A DNA stretch of 62,967 bases from Odoribacter sp. UBA944 (GCA_002293375.1 DBDA01000030.1:1-62967); one strand, 5' to 3'. Counted from the stretch's first letter, positions 39,040 through 48,412 are shown. Numbers and translations: made by a program. Notes: a model not told the origin generated them from the letters alone.

Positions 39040-40101
39040 ATGAGTGAGAAAGAAAAATACACGAAACTCTCCGCGTTGGGAGAATTTGGGCTGATTGAAC
39101 ACCTGACACAGGGCATCACACATAAAAACAGCTCCACGCTGAAAGGGGTCGGGGACGATGCGGCGGTGCTGGACTACCGGGAAAAAAAGATGCTGGTCAG
39201 CACCGATATGTTGATACAAGGCATCCATTTCGACCTGTCGTACACACCGTTAAAACACTTGGGCTACAAAGCTGTGGCGGTCAATGTCAGCGATATCTGC
39301 GCCATGAACGGCATACCCAAACAGATCACCGTTTCGTTAGCCCTCTCCAACCACTTTTCCGTAGAGGGGGTGGAAGAGTTGTACGCAGGCATCTACGCAG
39401 CCTGTGAACAGTACGGAGTAGACCTTGTCGGCGGCGACACCACCTCTTCCGTCAGCGGTATGTGCATCTCCGTGACGGTAATAGGAGAGGCCGAAGGGCC
39501 CGAAATCACCTGCCGCAATACCGCCCGTCCCAATCAACTCATCTGCGTAACGGGAGACCTTGGGGCCGCCTACATGGGGCTGCAACTGCTGGAACGGGAG
39601 AAGAGTGTCTTTGCCGGCCGGTCGGACGCCGTCCAACCCGACTTTTCCGGCTACGAATACATTCTGGAACGCCAGTTGAAACCCGCAGCCCGGCTGGACG
39701 TCGTCCGGCTGCTCCGGGAAAAAAAGATTGTTCCGGCCTCCATGATAGACATCTCCGACGGATTGGCCTCCGAACTGATGCACATCTGCCGGCAATCGGG
39801 CGTAGGCTGCAACATTTACGAAGAGAAAATCCCCATAGACTACCAAACCTACAAAATGGCGGAAGAGCTGAACATGAACGCCACCGTATGCGCCCTTTCC
39901 GGAGGAGAGGACTACGAACTGCTCTTCACCGCCCCCCTGGAGTTGTTCGAGGAACTCTCCGTCCTGGAACACATCTCCGTCATCGGGCATACCTGCAAAG
40001 CATCGGAAGGGTGCTACATGACCACCCGCGACGGCAACACCTTTGAGCTGAAAGCGCAGGGGTGGGCCAATTTCAAAGCGCCGGAAACGGCTGAAAAATA
40101 A
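39040..40101 (+). CDS. thiL: Thiamine-monophosphate kinase
   Basis: A 353-aa ATP-dependent kinase that converts thiamine phosphate to thiamine diphosphate in the cytosol. LSALGEFGLIEHL, LKGVGDDAAVLDY, VSTDMLIQGIHFD, AVNVSDICAMNG and VDLVGGDTTSS are the ThiL/PurM-fold motifs in order, with the metal-binding aspartates in place; IDISDGLASELMHI and ALSGGEDYELLFTA close the family pattern. Length is slightly above average. The start has a strong Shine-Dalgarno sequence. It is followed after 10 nt by an unassigned gene, probably co-transcribed. Confidence 0.95.
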   Translation: MSEKEKYTKLSALGEFGLIEHLTQGITHKNSSTLKGVGDDAAVLDYREKKMLVSTDMLIQGIHFDLSYTPLKHLGYKAVAVNVSDICAMNGIPKQITVSLALSNHFSVEGVEELYAGIYAACEQYGVDLVGGDTTSSVSGMCISVTVIGEAEGPEITCRNTARPNQLICVTGDLGAAYMGLQLLEREKSVFAGRSDAVQPDFSGYEYILERQLKPAARLDVVRLLREKKIVPASMIDISDGLASELMHICRQSGVGCNIYEEKIPIDYQTYKMAEELNMNATVCALSGGEDYELLFTAPLELFEELSVLEHISVIGHTCKASEGCYMTTRDGNTFELKAQGWANFKAPETAEK

Positions 40102-40111
40102 GTACAAAGCT

Positions 40112-40747
40112 ATGCCGGGATCCACCTACAGCCCAAAGATGCCCATAGAAAAGTTATTGCAAGAGGCCGATCGGCTGCGTGCAGCGGGCGACCGGAAAGG
40201 CCTTGTCTCTTTGCTCCGCCACCTCCTTGTGTACCGCCGTTTCTACTACGGGGAGAGCATCCGGCAGGAGAGGCAGGACGAATTGAGCGATGCGCTGCTG
40301 AAAGCCCTGCTGCTGGAGTTGGACGAAGAAGAGGAAGAAGGTATCGAGGCGGCCGAATTGAGTTATGCCGGCATCGGGTCAGCCCTGTCCGCTTTGCAGG
40401 ACGATCCTACTCTTGCCGCAGAAGCGTATAAAAGGAGACTTCTTTTGCTTCACTATTTCGGCGACTACCTTACAGATGCGATCATCACGCTTTTTTTGGA
40501 AAAATACCGGAAAAACCATTTATTGGAAGCCCGGAGTTTAGCGTTGGCCTGTATAGAAAAGATGCGCATACACGACATGTTGTGGCTGGAGGAGTACTTC
40601 CCCGGCCTTATCGAAGCCGACGAACAGCTCAGTGATGCCTGTAACGCTTTTGAAGATAGTTGTGACCTGTCGGAGGAGGGGTTGAAAGAGGCGGACACCC
40701 TGCACCGGGTGTTGCACGCTTTTTTGAAATCAAAATACAAAGGGTAA
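40112..40747 (+). CDS. Uncharacterised helical cytosolic protein downstream of thiL
   Basis: A 211-aa protein (ATG 40112; ATG 40139 is also possible). It is almost wholly helical, with no signal or membrane helix; acidic stretches such as LELDEEEEEG and repeated Leu/Ala helices suggest an all-alpha repeat fold. No family comes to mind. It begins 10 nt after thiL and ends at a bidirectional terminator, so it is probably the second gene of a two-gene operon. Function unknown. Confidence 0.65.
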   Translation: MPGSTYSPKMPIEKLLQEADRLRAAGDRKGLVSLLRHLLVYRRFYYGESIRQERQDELSDALLKALLLELDEEEEEGIEAAELSYAGIGSALSALQDDPTLAAEAYKRRLLLLHYFGDYLTDAIITLFLEKYRKNHLLEARSLALACIEKMRIHDMLWLEEYFPGLIEADEQLSDACNAFEDSCDLSEEGLKEADTLHRVLHAFLKSKYKG

Positions 40748-40750
40748 AGA

Positions 40751-40781
40751 AAAAAGCTGTCCGGAAAGGACAGCTTTTTTT
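40751..40781. terminator. Bidirectional terminator
   Basis: GCTGTCC/GGACAGC stem (40756-40762 with 40768-40774) flanked by A and T runs, between convergent genes ending at 40747 and 40785. Confidence 0.9.
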
Positions 40782-40784
40782 GCA

Positions 40785-41108
40785 TCAATATTCGGGATCG
40801 TATCTTCTTTCTCCGTTATCTCTGCGGTAAGGTCTGCGACCACTGCTGTTTCTTTCACCGCCTTCTTCACGCGGACGCGCTTTTTTCACCACGATTTTAC
40901 GTCCCTGAAACTCTGTTTCATTCAACGCATTAATGGCATTCATCCCCTCAGTGTCGTCGTCCATCTCCACAAAACCAAAACATTTAGAATTACCGGTATC
41001 CCTGTCCATGATAATTTTGGCAGAGCTTACATGACCGTACTCTCCGAAGAGAGCTTCCAAGTCCTCGCCAGTTGTGGCAGAACTCATTTTTGCAACAAAA
41101 ATATTCAC
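40785..41108 (-). CDS. RRM-domain RNA-binding protein
   Basis: A 107-aa RNA-binding protein. The start is GTG 41108, because NIFVAKM directly behind it is RNP-2, the first strand of the RRM; the next ATG would delete it. RNP-1 is CFGFVEM. The C-terminal 30 residues are Arg/Gly-rich (ARPREEGGERNSSGRRPYRR) and disordered. Such single-RRM proteins are abundant in Bacteroidota, where the RbpA/B/C group acts globally on mRNAs in place of Hfq. The leader is about 80 nt long. Confidence 0.92.
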   Translation of the reverse strand: MNIFVAKMSSATTGEDLEALFGEYGHVSSAKIIMDRDTGNSKCFGFVEMDDDTEGMNAINALNETEFQGRKIVVKKARPREEGGERNSSGRRPYRRDNGERRYDPEY

Positions 41109-41196
41109 ACTAAAAAAATTAAATTAATAAATCTGCAAAAGCATCCACGGAACCACTTTGCTAATTTTCAGGGAATCCGATCACTTTTACCGTCGA

Positions 41197-41204
41197 CAAA
41201 GATA
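41197..41204 (-). promoter_or_regulatory. Promoter -7 box of the RRM protein gene
   Basis: The minus strand reads TATCTTTG, giving a leader of about 80 nt that may hold regulatory sequence. Confidence 0.6.
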
Positions 41205-41333
41205 AAGCAAATTCTCCATACTCCGGATTTATTTTCAGAAATTTATTTTTGAGTCCCCCCCAATGCATTGGTACTTTCTTTTTTTGATTATTTTTCACGA
41301 CATTTGAACCCTCGGAATCAGTTTAAAATTCAG

Positions 41334-41894
41334 ATGACTATGCGTGCTTTTCGCAAAATGTATGGCAAAATACAAAACTTCCTGGCAACACTAAAACATT
41401 GGCAACAGCGTGCCGTGAAAGGTTATTCTTATCGCGATGTTTGGCATATTGACACGTGGTTTGAAACGATTATGCCGCAAATGCTGACCGATTTAAAACA
41501 GACCAAACACGGTGTTCCGAATGAATTTTGTAAACATGAAAATAGCTCGAAAGAAGAGATTGAGGAAGCTATAAAGGCTTGGGACGAAGTACTGGACAGA
41601 ATGATCTTCTGTTTCCGGGAAATGAGTGATAACACCTGCTCACATACCAATGAATTTGAGGAAGAATATTACAAACAAAAATACAAATCTCGTAAAAATA
41701 AGAGAGTAAACTTGGAACCGTGTGAGGTTAATGAGGCAGACGTGCAATTTTATAGGATGAAAGAGGGTGAAGTTGAACCGCAATTGGCAAAACAGTATTG
41801 GGACAGATTAAACGAAATAGAAGCATATAAAAAAGGAATGCAGGAAGAAGCATTGGATCTGTTTAAAAAGTATTTTAGAAATTTGTGGGATTAA
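41334..41894 (+). CDS. Uncharacterised protein resembling small phage-encoded proteins
   Basis: A 186-aa charged cytosolic protein from ATG 41334 (41340 is an alternative; the frame remains open to a TTG at 41268). The text VKGYSYRDVWHIDTWF, MLTDLKQTKHGVPNEF and IKAWDEVLDRMIFCF recalls a group of phage and prophage proteins of unknown role with the pattern GYS-x-x-D-x-W...D...L...HG-P...W-D-x-x-L-x-x-M. A/T-rich codons set it apart from the flanking core genes, which suggests acquisition. No other phage gene is adjacent. Function unknown. Confidence 0.6.
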   Translation: MTMRAFRKMYGKIQNFLATLKHWQQRAVKGYSYRDVWHIDTWFETIMPQMLTDLKQTKHGVPNEFCKHENSSKEEIEEAIKAWDEVLDRMIFCFREMSDNTCSHTNEFEEEYYKQKYKSRKNKRVNLEPCEVNEADVQFYRMKEGEVEPQLAKQYWDRLNEIEAYKKGMQEEALDLFKKYFRNLWD

Positions 41895-41926
41895 TCCGCA
41901 TAAAATAGCATCAAACACTGCTTTCA

Positions 41927-42664
41927 ATGAACAAAAAGAAGATGAACGGCAAACGGGCGATTGTGGTCGGAGCTACTTCGGGCATCGGCAGAGGGTTAGC
42001 TGAAATATTGGCTCAAAACGGTTATGTAGTAGGAGTCACCGGCCGAAGGGCCGAAAAACTGGCGGAATTGCAGGCGCAGAATCCCCCGGCGTTCCGGATC
42101 AAGCCTTTCGATGTGTACGATACAGACACCGTTGTTCAAAACCTGGAAGAGTTGGTAGCAGAACTCGGCGGTTTGGACCTGCTCGTCTACAATTCGGGGA
42201 CAGGCCACCGGAATCCGGCGCTCGATTTTGACAAAGAGATCGAGGCCATTCGGGTGAATGTGGTGGGATTTACCTGTGTGGCTGACTGGGCGTATGCCTT
42301 TTTCGCCCGGCAAAACAGTGGTCATCTGGCCTCCGTAAGTTCTGTCGCCGGCATTCGCGGGAACCGTTTCGCCCCTGCATACGGCGCTACAAAAGCCTAT
42401 CAGATCAACTACCTGGAAAGCTTGCGGGCCAAAGCAAAAAAAGAGAGGTGTAGGATCCACATCACCGACATCCGCCCCGGATTCGTAGATACAACCCTGG
42501 CGCAGGGCGATGGCGTGTTCTGGGTGGCCCCTGTCCCCAAAGCCGCCCGGCAAATATACAAAGCGCTCCGGGCAAAAAAGCAGATCGCATACATCACCAA
42601 ACGTTGGCGTTATGTAGCCCTGCTGATGAAAATCCTGCCGAAAGGAGTGTGGAATAAAATTTAA
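41927..42664 (+). CDS. Short-chain dehydrogenase/reductase
   Basis: A 245-aa NAD(P)-dependent oxidoreductase of the classical SDR family. The cofactor loop is GATSGIGRGLAE (TGxxxGIG type), with an Arg-Arg pair (GVTGRRAEKL) after strand 2 that favours NADPH. The structural motif appears as NSGTG instead of NNAG, the Ser lies in ASVSSVAG, and the active site is YGATK. The C-terminus is basic and hydrophobic (RWRYVALLMKILPKGVW) and may touch the membrane, as in SDRs acting on lipids. Substrate unknown. Confidence 0.9.
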   Translation: MNKKKMNGKRAIVVGATSGIGRGLAEILAQNGYVVGVTGRRAEKLAELQAQNPPAFRIKPFDVYDTDTVVQNLEELVAELGGLDLLVYNSGTGHRNPALDFDKEIEAIRVNVVGFTCVADWAYAFFARQNSGHLASVSSVAGIRGNRFAPAYGATKAYQINYLESLRAKAKKERCRIHITDIRPGFVDTTLAQGDGVFWVAPVPKAARQIYKALRAKKQIAYITKRWRYVALLMKILPKGVWNKI

Positions 42665-42776
42665 ACAGACTCTTAGTCAGGTTCTGCAACGGTTTGTGTT
42701 TTTCACCAATAAGCCATACCTTTATCGAGGGAAAATTTAAACATCCGGTTTGATTCTTACGGGATAAAAAGATGGG

Positions 42777-44684
42777 ATGAACACGATCATTGATCTATTC
42801 GAACGCAGTTGCGGGAAATTTCCGGACAATCCGTATCTGTGGGAGAAGCGGGAGGGGAAATACGAGGCGTTAACCTACCGGAAAACAAAAGCGCGGGTCA
42901 GGGGGCTGGCCGGAGGATTGCTGTTCCGGGGGTTGAAGCGGGGACAGCGTGTCGCTTTGCTGAGCGAAGGATGCAGCGACTGGGTTTGCAGTGAATTAGC
43001 CATATTGTACGCAGGAGGCTGCTGTGTTCCCCTGAATGTCCGGTTGACGGAACAGGAGTTGCTCTTCCGGTTGAACCACTCTGGCGCCCGTTTTGTCTTT
43101 GCATCGCCTTATTTTGCTGCTGTCCTGGAAAAGATCCGGCCCCAACTGGAATCGGTCGAGACTGTTTTTGTCTTTGGACGGGCTGCATTGATTGGTGCCG
43201 GATACACTTCTGTCGGAGAACTCATCAAAAATGGAAAGCGCTGGTTGGATACCCATGCCGGCAAACTGGAGCGGATAGCTGCTTCCGTACAGGAAGAGGA
43301 CCTGGCTAACATTTCGTACACCTCCGGAACAACAGCGGAACCCAAAGGGGTGATGCTGACCCACGGCAACTACGTGAGCAACGTATTGCAGGCCGACACG
43401 CTGATCCGGATCCCCGAACACTACAGAGTGTTGCTTTTTCTCCCCTGGGACCACAGTTTTGCCCACACGGTGGGTATCTACTCCTTCATGTACAACGGAG
43501 CTTCTTTGGCAGCGGCGGATTTCGGCCGTTCTCCCCTGGAATTTTTGCGGAATATTCCCCGGAACATGCGGGAGATCAAGCCGCACATTCTGCTCAGCGT
43601 ACCCTCCATTGCCCGGAACTTCCGGAAAAACATCGAGGCGGGGATCGCTGCAAAGGGGAAATTGGCCGGTTGTCTTTACCGCTTGGGATTGCGGTTGGGA
43701 TATTGGTATTACGGCGATGGCAATTACAAAGGCAAGGGGTTTAAGGTGACGATGCGCCCGTTGATGTGGCTGTTTGACAGCCTTGTATTTAAAAAAATAC
43801 GGGAAAATTTCGGAGGAAATCTCCGTTATTTTATCGGTGGCGGAGCTTTGCTTGACCGGGAGTTGCAGCACTATTACCGGGCGTTGGGCATTCCGATGTA
43901 CCAGGGATATGGCTTGTCCGAAGCCGCTCCCGTCATCAGTTCCAACACGCCGGAATTCCATAAATTCGGGACTTCCGGGTTACTGGTAACCCCTATTGAG
44001 TTGAAAATCTGTGCATCGGATGGCCGGAAACTGCCTCCCGGCGAACCCGGTGAAATTGTCATTCGCGGGGGAAATGTCATGAAGGGGTATTGGCGGAACG
44101 AGGAGTCGACGGCGGAAACGATCCGGGAGGGATGGCTGTATACCGGTGACTTGGGGTATATAGATGGGCAGGGATATCTGGTCGTACAGGGGCGGTTCAA
44201 ATCTTTGCTGATCGCCAACGACGGGGAGAAGTACAGTCCGGAAGGAATAGAAGAGGCCATCGTTGAAACCTCTCCTTACATAGAAAATTGCGTATTGTAC
44301 AACAACCAGTCTCCTTATACGGTTGGTCTGATCGCCCCGGCTAAAGCGGCATTGAAAGAGTACGCGAAGAGCCGGGGGGTGACCCCGGACTCTGTAGAGG
44401 GATACAAATTAATGCTGGAGAAGATAGGAGAGGAGTTGTTGGAGTTCCGGCACGGCGGTAAACATGCCGGCCTCTTTCCGGAACGCTGGCTGCCTGCCGT
44501 GGTGTCGATCCTTCCGGAACCGTTGAGCGAACAGAACGGAACCATCAATTCCACCGGCAAAACGGTGCGCCGAAGAGTAACCGAAGTGTACCGGGAAGAG
44601 ATCGACTACGCTTATACGGCGGACGGGAAGGAGATCCGGAATGTGAGAAATACCCGAAACATAAAAAAACTCATGGAGTCATAA
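42777..44684 (+). CDS. AMP-dependent acyl-CoA synthetase (long-chain fatty acid-CoA ligase type)
   Basis: A 635-aa adenylate-forming enzyme. Key motifs in order: P-loop-like YTSGTTAEPKGVMLTHGNY, FLPWDHSFAHTVGIY, YQGYGLSEAAPVISSNT, and the hinge YTGDLGYIDGQGYLVVQGRFKS. Activation of a fatty acid to acyl-AMP and then acyl-CoA is likely; chain length cannot be read. The length and layout match the AMP-forming long-chain ligases of Bacteroidota. It is followed after two nt by ispG and likely shares its message. ATG 42777 is used because an overlapping ATG at 42772 stops at once. Confidence 0.9.
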   Translation: MNTIIDLFERSCGKFPDNPYLWEKREGKYEALTYRKTKARVRGLAGGLLFRGLKRGQRVALLSEGCSDWVCSELAILYAGGCCVPLNVRLTEQELLFRLNHSGARFVFASPYFAAVLEKIRPQLESVETVFVFGRAALIGAGYTSVGELIKNGKRWLDTHAGKLERIAASVQEEDLANISYTSGTTAEPKGVMLTHGNYVSNVLQADTLIRIPEHYRVLLFLPWDHSFAHTVGIYSFMYNGASLAAADFGRSPLEFLRNIPRNMREIKPHILLSVPSIARNFRKNIEAGIAAKGKLAGCLYRLGLRLGYWYYGDGNYKGKGFKVTMRPLMWLFDSLVFKKIRENFGGNLRYFIGGGALLDRELQHYYRALGIPMYQGYGLSEAAPVISSNTPEFHKFGTSGLLVTPIELKICASDGRKLPPGEPGEIVIRGGNVMKGYWRNEESTAETIREGWLYTGDLGYIDGQGYLVVQGRFKSLLIANDGEKYSPEGIEEAIVETSPYIENCVLYNNQSPYTVGLIAPAKAALKEYAKSRGVTPDSVEGYKLMLEKIGEELLEFRHGGKHAGLFPERWLPAVVSILPEPLSEQNGTINSTGKTVRRRVTEVYREEIDYAYTADGKEIRNVRNTRNIKKLMES

Positions 44685-44686
44685 CT

Positions 44687-46543
44687 ATGCGGCGACATAC
44701 CGGTACCGTACACATCGGTACGCTTACACTCTCATCCGAAGAACCGGTAGCGGTTCAATCCATGCTGAACACCAATACGCTGGATACCGAAGCCTGCGTG
44801 GAGCAAGCCATTCGTATTATTCAAGCCGGCGGGCAGTTGGTGCGGATTACGGCCCAAGGGGTGAAAGAGGCCGAAAACCTGAAAAATATCCGGGAGCGTT
44901 TACGGGAAAAGGGGTATACCACCCCGCTCTCGGCCGATATCCATTTCAATCCGGAGGCTGCCATGGTAGCTGCCCGGTATGTGGAGAAGGTGCGGATCAA
45001 TCCGGGTAATTTTGCCGATAAACGGGCGGTTTTTCGCCGGGTGGAGTATACGGAAGGGGCGTACGCGGAGGAGTTGCAGCAGTTGCGGGAAAAGTTTACG
45101 GCTTTTTTGGATGTTTGCCGGGAGCACCGGACGGCTGTCCGCATCGGCACCAACCACGGTTCGCTTTCCGACCGCATCCTGAACCGGTACGGGAACACGC
45201 CGGAAGGGATGGTGGAAGCTACGCTGGAGTACCTCCGGATTTGCCGGGATACCGGCTTCCGGGACGTGGTGATTTCCTTAAAATCAAGCAACTGCCGGAT
45301 CATGGTAACGGCTGTGCGGCTGCTGGTCCGGGAGATGGAACGGGAGGGAATGGATTATCCGCTGCATTTGGGTGTTACAGAGGCGGGAGAAGGAGAGGAT
45401 GGGAGGATCCGTTCGGCGGCCGGCATCGGCTGTCTGTTGAACGAGGGGATCGGGGATACGATACGGGTTTCCCTGACAGAGGCCCCCGAACGTGAGATCC
45501 CGGTAGCCCGCCTGTTGTTGGATGTATGTGTCCCTCACTATGAACAGCACAGAGCGGCTGTTTCGGGTACGCCCGCCCGCCCGTTTGTTGTGGCAGATGT
45601 TTCGGCGGAAGCGGCCATCGATGAAAAGGTGACAGGGGTGTTGGATTTCCGGGAGAAGGGGGAGGCAGATCCCGCTTTGGGACTGCGCTTGTTTGCCGGA
45701 CGGAAAGCGCCCGAAGTGATCTATACCGAAGCGCTTGGCCCCGAGTGGACAAAACTGCCGGAAGAGACAATTGTTGTAGTGCCTTACGCGAATTTAGATG
45801 TGGCCGGTATCTACAACCGGAATGCTTCGCCCTTGATGACGGCAGCGACTTATAAAAAGGAGCACCGGGCGGCGTCCGGCCCGTACCGTTTTGTGGAATT
45901 GGACCACGCCGGGGAGTTGGATGCGGAATTGGCAGCGGTTTTACAACAGGATAAAAAAGCAGTGGCCGTTCTCTCTTCTGTTCCGGACTACACACACTAC
46001 CGCTCTTTGTTTGATGCGCTTCGGACGGCCGGATTGCCGGACCTGCCGGTGATCATCCGGGTAAAGCCGGAACGGTTCGACCCGGAGCGGACGCCGTTGG
46101 AAATAGCCGCCCATACGGCGGGGCTCTTTATCGACGGTTTGGCGGCCGGCCTGTGGATCACCCTTCCGGGGGCAGGTAATGGCCTGCCTGCCCTGGAACT
46201 GAGCCGGAACATCCTGCAATCGGTGGGAGCGAGGCGCTACAAAGCGGAGTTTGTCAGTTGCCCCAGCTGCGGGCGCACCCTCTACAACCTGGAAGAGGCG
46301 GTCGGCCGGGTAAAATCGGCTTTCGCGCACCTGGATCAGTTGAAAATAGCTGTGATGGGATGCGTGGTGAACGGCCCCGGGGAGATGGGGGATGCCGACT
46401 ACGGTTATGTCGGTGCCGGTAACGGAAAAGTCAATCTTTACAAGGGACAACAAATGGTCAGAACGGCCGTGCCGGAAAGCGAAGCTGTCGCGGCCCTGGA
46501 ACAGTTGATTCGGGAAAACGGGGAGTGGGTGGAAAGGGTATAA
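44687..46543 (+). CDS. ispG: 4-hydroxy-3-methylbut-2-enyl diphosphate synthase, long form
   Basis: A 618-aa enzyme of the MEP isoprenoid pathway that reduces methylerythritol cyclodiphosphate. The TIM barrel starts with HIGTLTLSSEEPVAVQSMLN and holds VRINPGNFADKRAVF and RIGTNHGSLSDRIL. The extra central domain (about residues 270-510) makes it the long form found in Bacteroidota, Chlamydia and plants. The C-terminal 4Fe-4S domain carries CPSCGRTLYNLEE and MGCVVNGPGEMGDADYG, which supply the three Cys ligands. Two nt separate it from the ligase gene. The cluster links it to the suf system in the window. Confidence 0.96.
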   Translation: MRRHTGTVHIGTLTLSSEEPVAVQSMLNTNTLDTEACVEQAIRIIQAGGQLVRITAQGVKEAENLKNIRERLREKGYTTPLSADIHFNPEAAMVAARYVEKVRINPGNFADKRAVFRRVEYTEGAYAEELQQLREKFTAFLDVCREHRTAVRIGTNHGSLSDRILNRYGNTPEGMVEATLEYLRICRDTGFRDVVISLKSSNCRIMVTAVRLLVREMEREGMDYPLHLGVTEAGEGEDGRIRSAAGIGCLLNEGIGDTIRVSLTEAPEREIPVARLLLDVCVPHYEQHRAAVSGTPARPFVVADVSAEAAIDEKVTGVLDFREKGEADPALGLRLFAGRKAPEVIYTEALGPEWTKLPEETIVVVPYANLDVAGIYNRNASPLMTAATYKKEHRAASGPYRFVELDHAGELDAELAAVLQQDKKAVAVLSSVPDYTHYRSLFDALRTAGLPDLPVIIRVKPERFDPERTPLEIAAHTAGLFIDGLAAGLWITLPGAGNGLPALELSRNILQSVGARRYKAEFVSCPSCGRTLYNLEEAVGRVKSAFAHLDQLKIAVMGCVVNGPGEMGDADYGYVGAGNGKVNLYKGQQMVRTAVPESEAVAALEQLIRENGEWVERV

Positions 46544-46568
46544 ATAAGTATATTGGGGAACACAATCA

Positions 46569-46609
46569 TTTATGCAAATCACAAACCACCATTTTATGAT
46601 TTGCATAAA
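46569..46609. repeat. 13-bp perfect inverted repeat downstream of ispG
   Basis: TTTATGCAAATCA (46569-46581) and TGATTTGCATAAA (46597-46609) form a perfect inverted repeat with a 15-nt loop. No T run follows, so it is a poor terminator; it could be a protein-binding site or a transcript-stabilising hairpin. The remaining gap up to 46824 holds only a 21-codon frame without features. Confidence 0.55.
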
Positions 46610-46711
46610 AATCGCACCTTTGCAGAAAATGATTGTACTGTGGTTGAGAGGACGTCATTTTTATGAGGCAGGATTGATTTGCCGGAAATTTTAAGAAGCT
46701 GTTTCAGATAG

Positions 46712-46758
46712 TAAAAAAATTTGTCCAAGCCGATGTTAAAACATCGAACCTGGACAAA
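46712..46758 (-). terminator. Terminator of the MACPF gene
   Basis: TTTGTCCA (46720-46727) pairs with TGGACAAA (46751-46758), and an inner GATGT/ACATC stem caps it. On the minus strand ATTTTTTTAC follows. Confidence 0.8.
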
Positions 46759-46824
46759 TCAACTTTTAAAATTCGGAGGAGATTTAGATTCTACTCCCTC
46801 GTTACTGAAAATATCCGGATGTAC

Positions 46825-48381
46825 CTAAAATTCATTCTGTTTGTCCGTTGTAGAGATACATTTTATATCATCGTGAACCAATCCGGCACTGTACCATGGG
46901 GCTCCGTTTTCAGTCCATTTGAATTTATCGGTAGTCCCTTTGGATATTTTATAATTTTTACCGCTGATTTTAACACCGAAGCCTGAAATCATTTCCGAAT
47001 CGGCGGCTTTCACTTCTCCGTTGGATAACGGAGCTTTTTTGATTGCTACAATGTTGTCGGTCAAACAACCTGCAACGCCTTCATTGGAGTGATTGCCACG
47101 GGCTATCCATTCTGAACCGTCCACTTTTTTCTTGTCCACGAATTTTATGCCAACCAGACCTTCTGTATGCGCATGTCCCATCGCATAATAAAAATAGAAG
47201 CTGCCTTTTTTACTGCCGGTCACATGATTGAATATATTCTCCGGTAACCTGAAATATTTCCGGTTGACAGGCTTGGAGCCTGTATTGTCAATGGCATAGT
47301 AGTATTCAGGAGCCGTTTCCCCTTTTTCAAACTGACGACCGATAACATCCGTAATGACTTTCTTGTAAGGAATGGCTTGAAAAATACGCTCCTGAATGAA
47401 AGCATCAAGAGCTTCTTTCATCCTTTCCCGACGTGCAGGGTCTTCCACAAATTCCCACAGAGGGATCAAGCCATTTTCTTCATTAGACGAACCGGACGGT
47501 GAATATACATAGCCCAACATGGCCATTGAACGCGGATTATTAAAGTTACAGGATGCCTGCCATTCGGCCAGCCCCGTAATGGAAGTATCACCACCGATTT
47601 TGCGCTCCTTGACAATTTTACTTGTGTTCTTGTAGCACTCTGTATCTTGTTGACTGAATTTTTTACTCGAATCAAGTTCCAATATTTTTCCATCCGCTGA
47701 TACGGGAAACTTGAAATGCAGATCCATATTTACCTGCGTGGTGATGTCACTTTCCCAAAACGAAGTTTCGCGCAGCATATAGTATTCGTACTTAGCTCCG
47801 TAGAAAGCTTTTGTGATCAGGTGAGTTCCGTAATCCAGAAACAATCTTTTCAGATCGGACAGAGTGGTCGGATAGAGTGGTGAGCCGTTCTCTGTAATGC
47901 CGTTGATGTTGTTCCATGCCTCTGACAGCATATACTTTTTCCAGCTGGCTTTCGCCTGTGGGTTCAATGACAGAGAGAATTTTTTGTCGATGAGCATTTT
48001 GATACCGTATTCATATGTATCTTCATTGTTCATGGAGTTGTTTGTGACAACGGAAAGATTCCCTTGGAAAGGTGTGGAATCACCCTTTTTCAAGCTTGCT
48101 CCCAGACTGAAGGTTTTGTTGATTTTTTGCGTTGTCTTCTCGTAAGTATCTCCCGTGATATCCGTTACGATGGAATCCGGCGTATCATCTACGCTGATAT
48201 ATCCGACTTGTTTCAGCAGTTCATAATCCAGAATTGCGGCAAGGCAATTATTTGAACCCAATTCGCCCGTGATGTCGCAGCCATGTCCAAAGCCTGTTTT
48301 AATAACCAATTCTACATCTTGCGGATTAACACTACCCAGCATACCGGGAAGTCCCGTACTACTAATTACTTTTTCTTTCAT
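46825..48381 (-). CDS. MACPF domain protein (membrane attack complex/perforin type)
   Basis: A 518-aa protein. The MACPF signature is FLDYGTHLITKAFYGAKYE with YGTH at 184-187; the N-terminus has KTGFGHGCDITGELGSNNC, the usual first strand of the fold. The C-terminal 150 residues, from about 360, are beta-rich with many aromatic and Gly residues and may be a target-binding domain. Bacteroidales MACPF proteins include the BSAP antimicrobial toxins that kill related strains, and others of unknown role. No cleavable signal is evident (MKEKVISSTGLPGMLGS), so export is unclear. It is A/T-rich, transcribed divergently from a small gene with a similar promoter, and has its own terminator. Confidence 0.87.
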   Translation of the reverse strand: MKEKVISSTGLPGMLGSVNPQDVELVIKTGFGHGCDITGELGSNNCLAAILDYELLKQVGYISVDDTPDSIVTDITGDTYEKTTQKINKTFSLGASLKKGDSTPFQGNLSVVTNNSMNNEDTYEYGIKMLIDKKFSLSLNPQAKASWKKYMLSEAWNNINGITENGSPLYPTTLSDLKRLFLDYGTHLITKAFYGAKYEYYMLRETSFWESDITTQVNMDLHFKFPVSADGKILELDSSKKFSQQDTECYKNTSKIVKERKIGGDTSITGLAEWQASCNFNNPRSMAMLGYVYSPSGSSNEENGLIPLWEFVEDPARRERMKEALDAFIQERIFQAIPYKKVITDVIGRQFEKGETAPEYYYAIDNTGSKPVNRKYFRLPENIFNHVTGSKKGSFYFYYAMGHAHTEGLVGIKFVDKKKVDGSEWIARGNHSNEGVAGCLTDNIVAIKKAPLSNGEVKAADSEMISGFGVKISGKNYKISKGTTDKFKWTENGAPWYSAGLVHDDIKCISTTDKQNEF

Positions 48382-48412
48382 GACGTTTCGTTTTTAATTA
48401 AACCTGTTATTT

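Noticed and set aside
46635..46695. A 21-codon frame downstream of ispG
   Set aside because: Too short, without promoter, family or conservation evidence.
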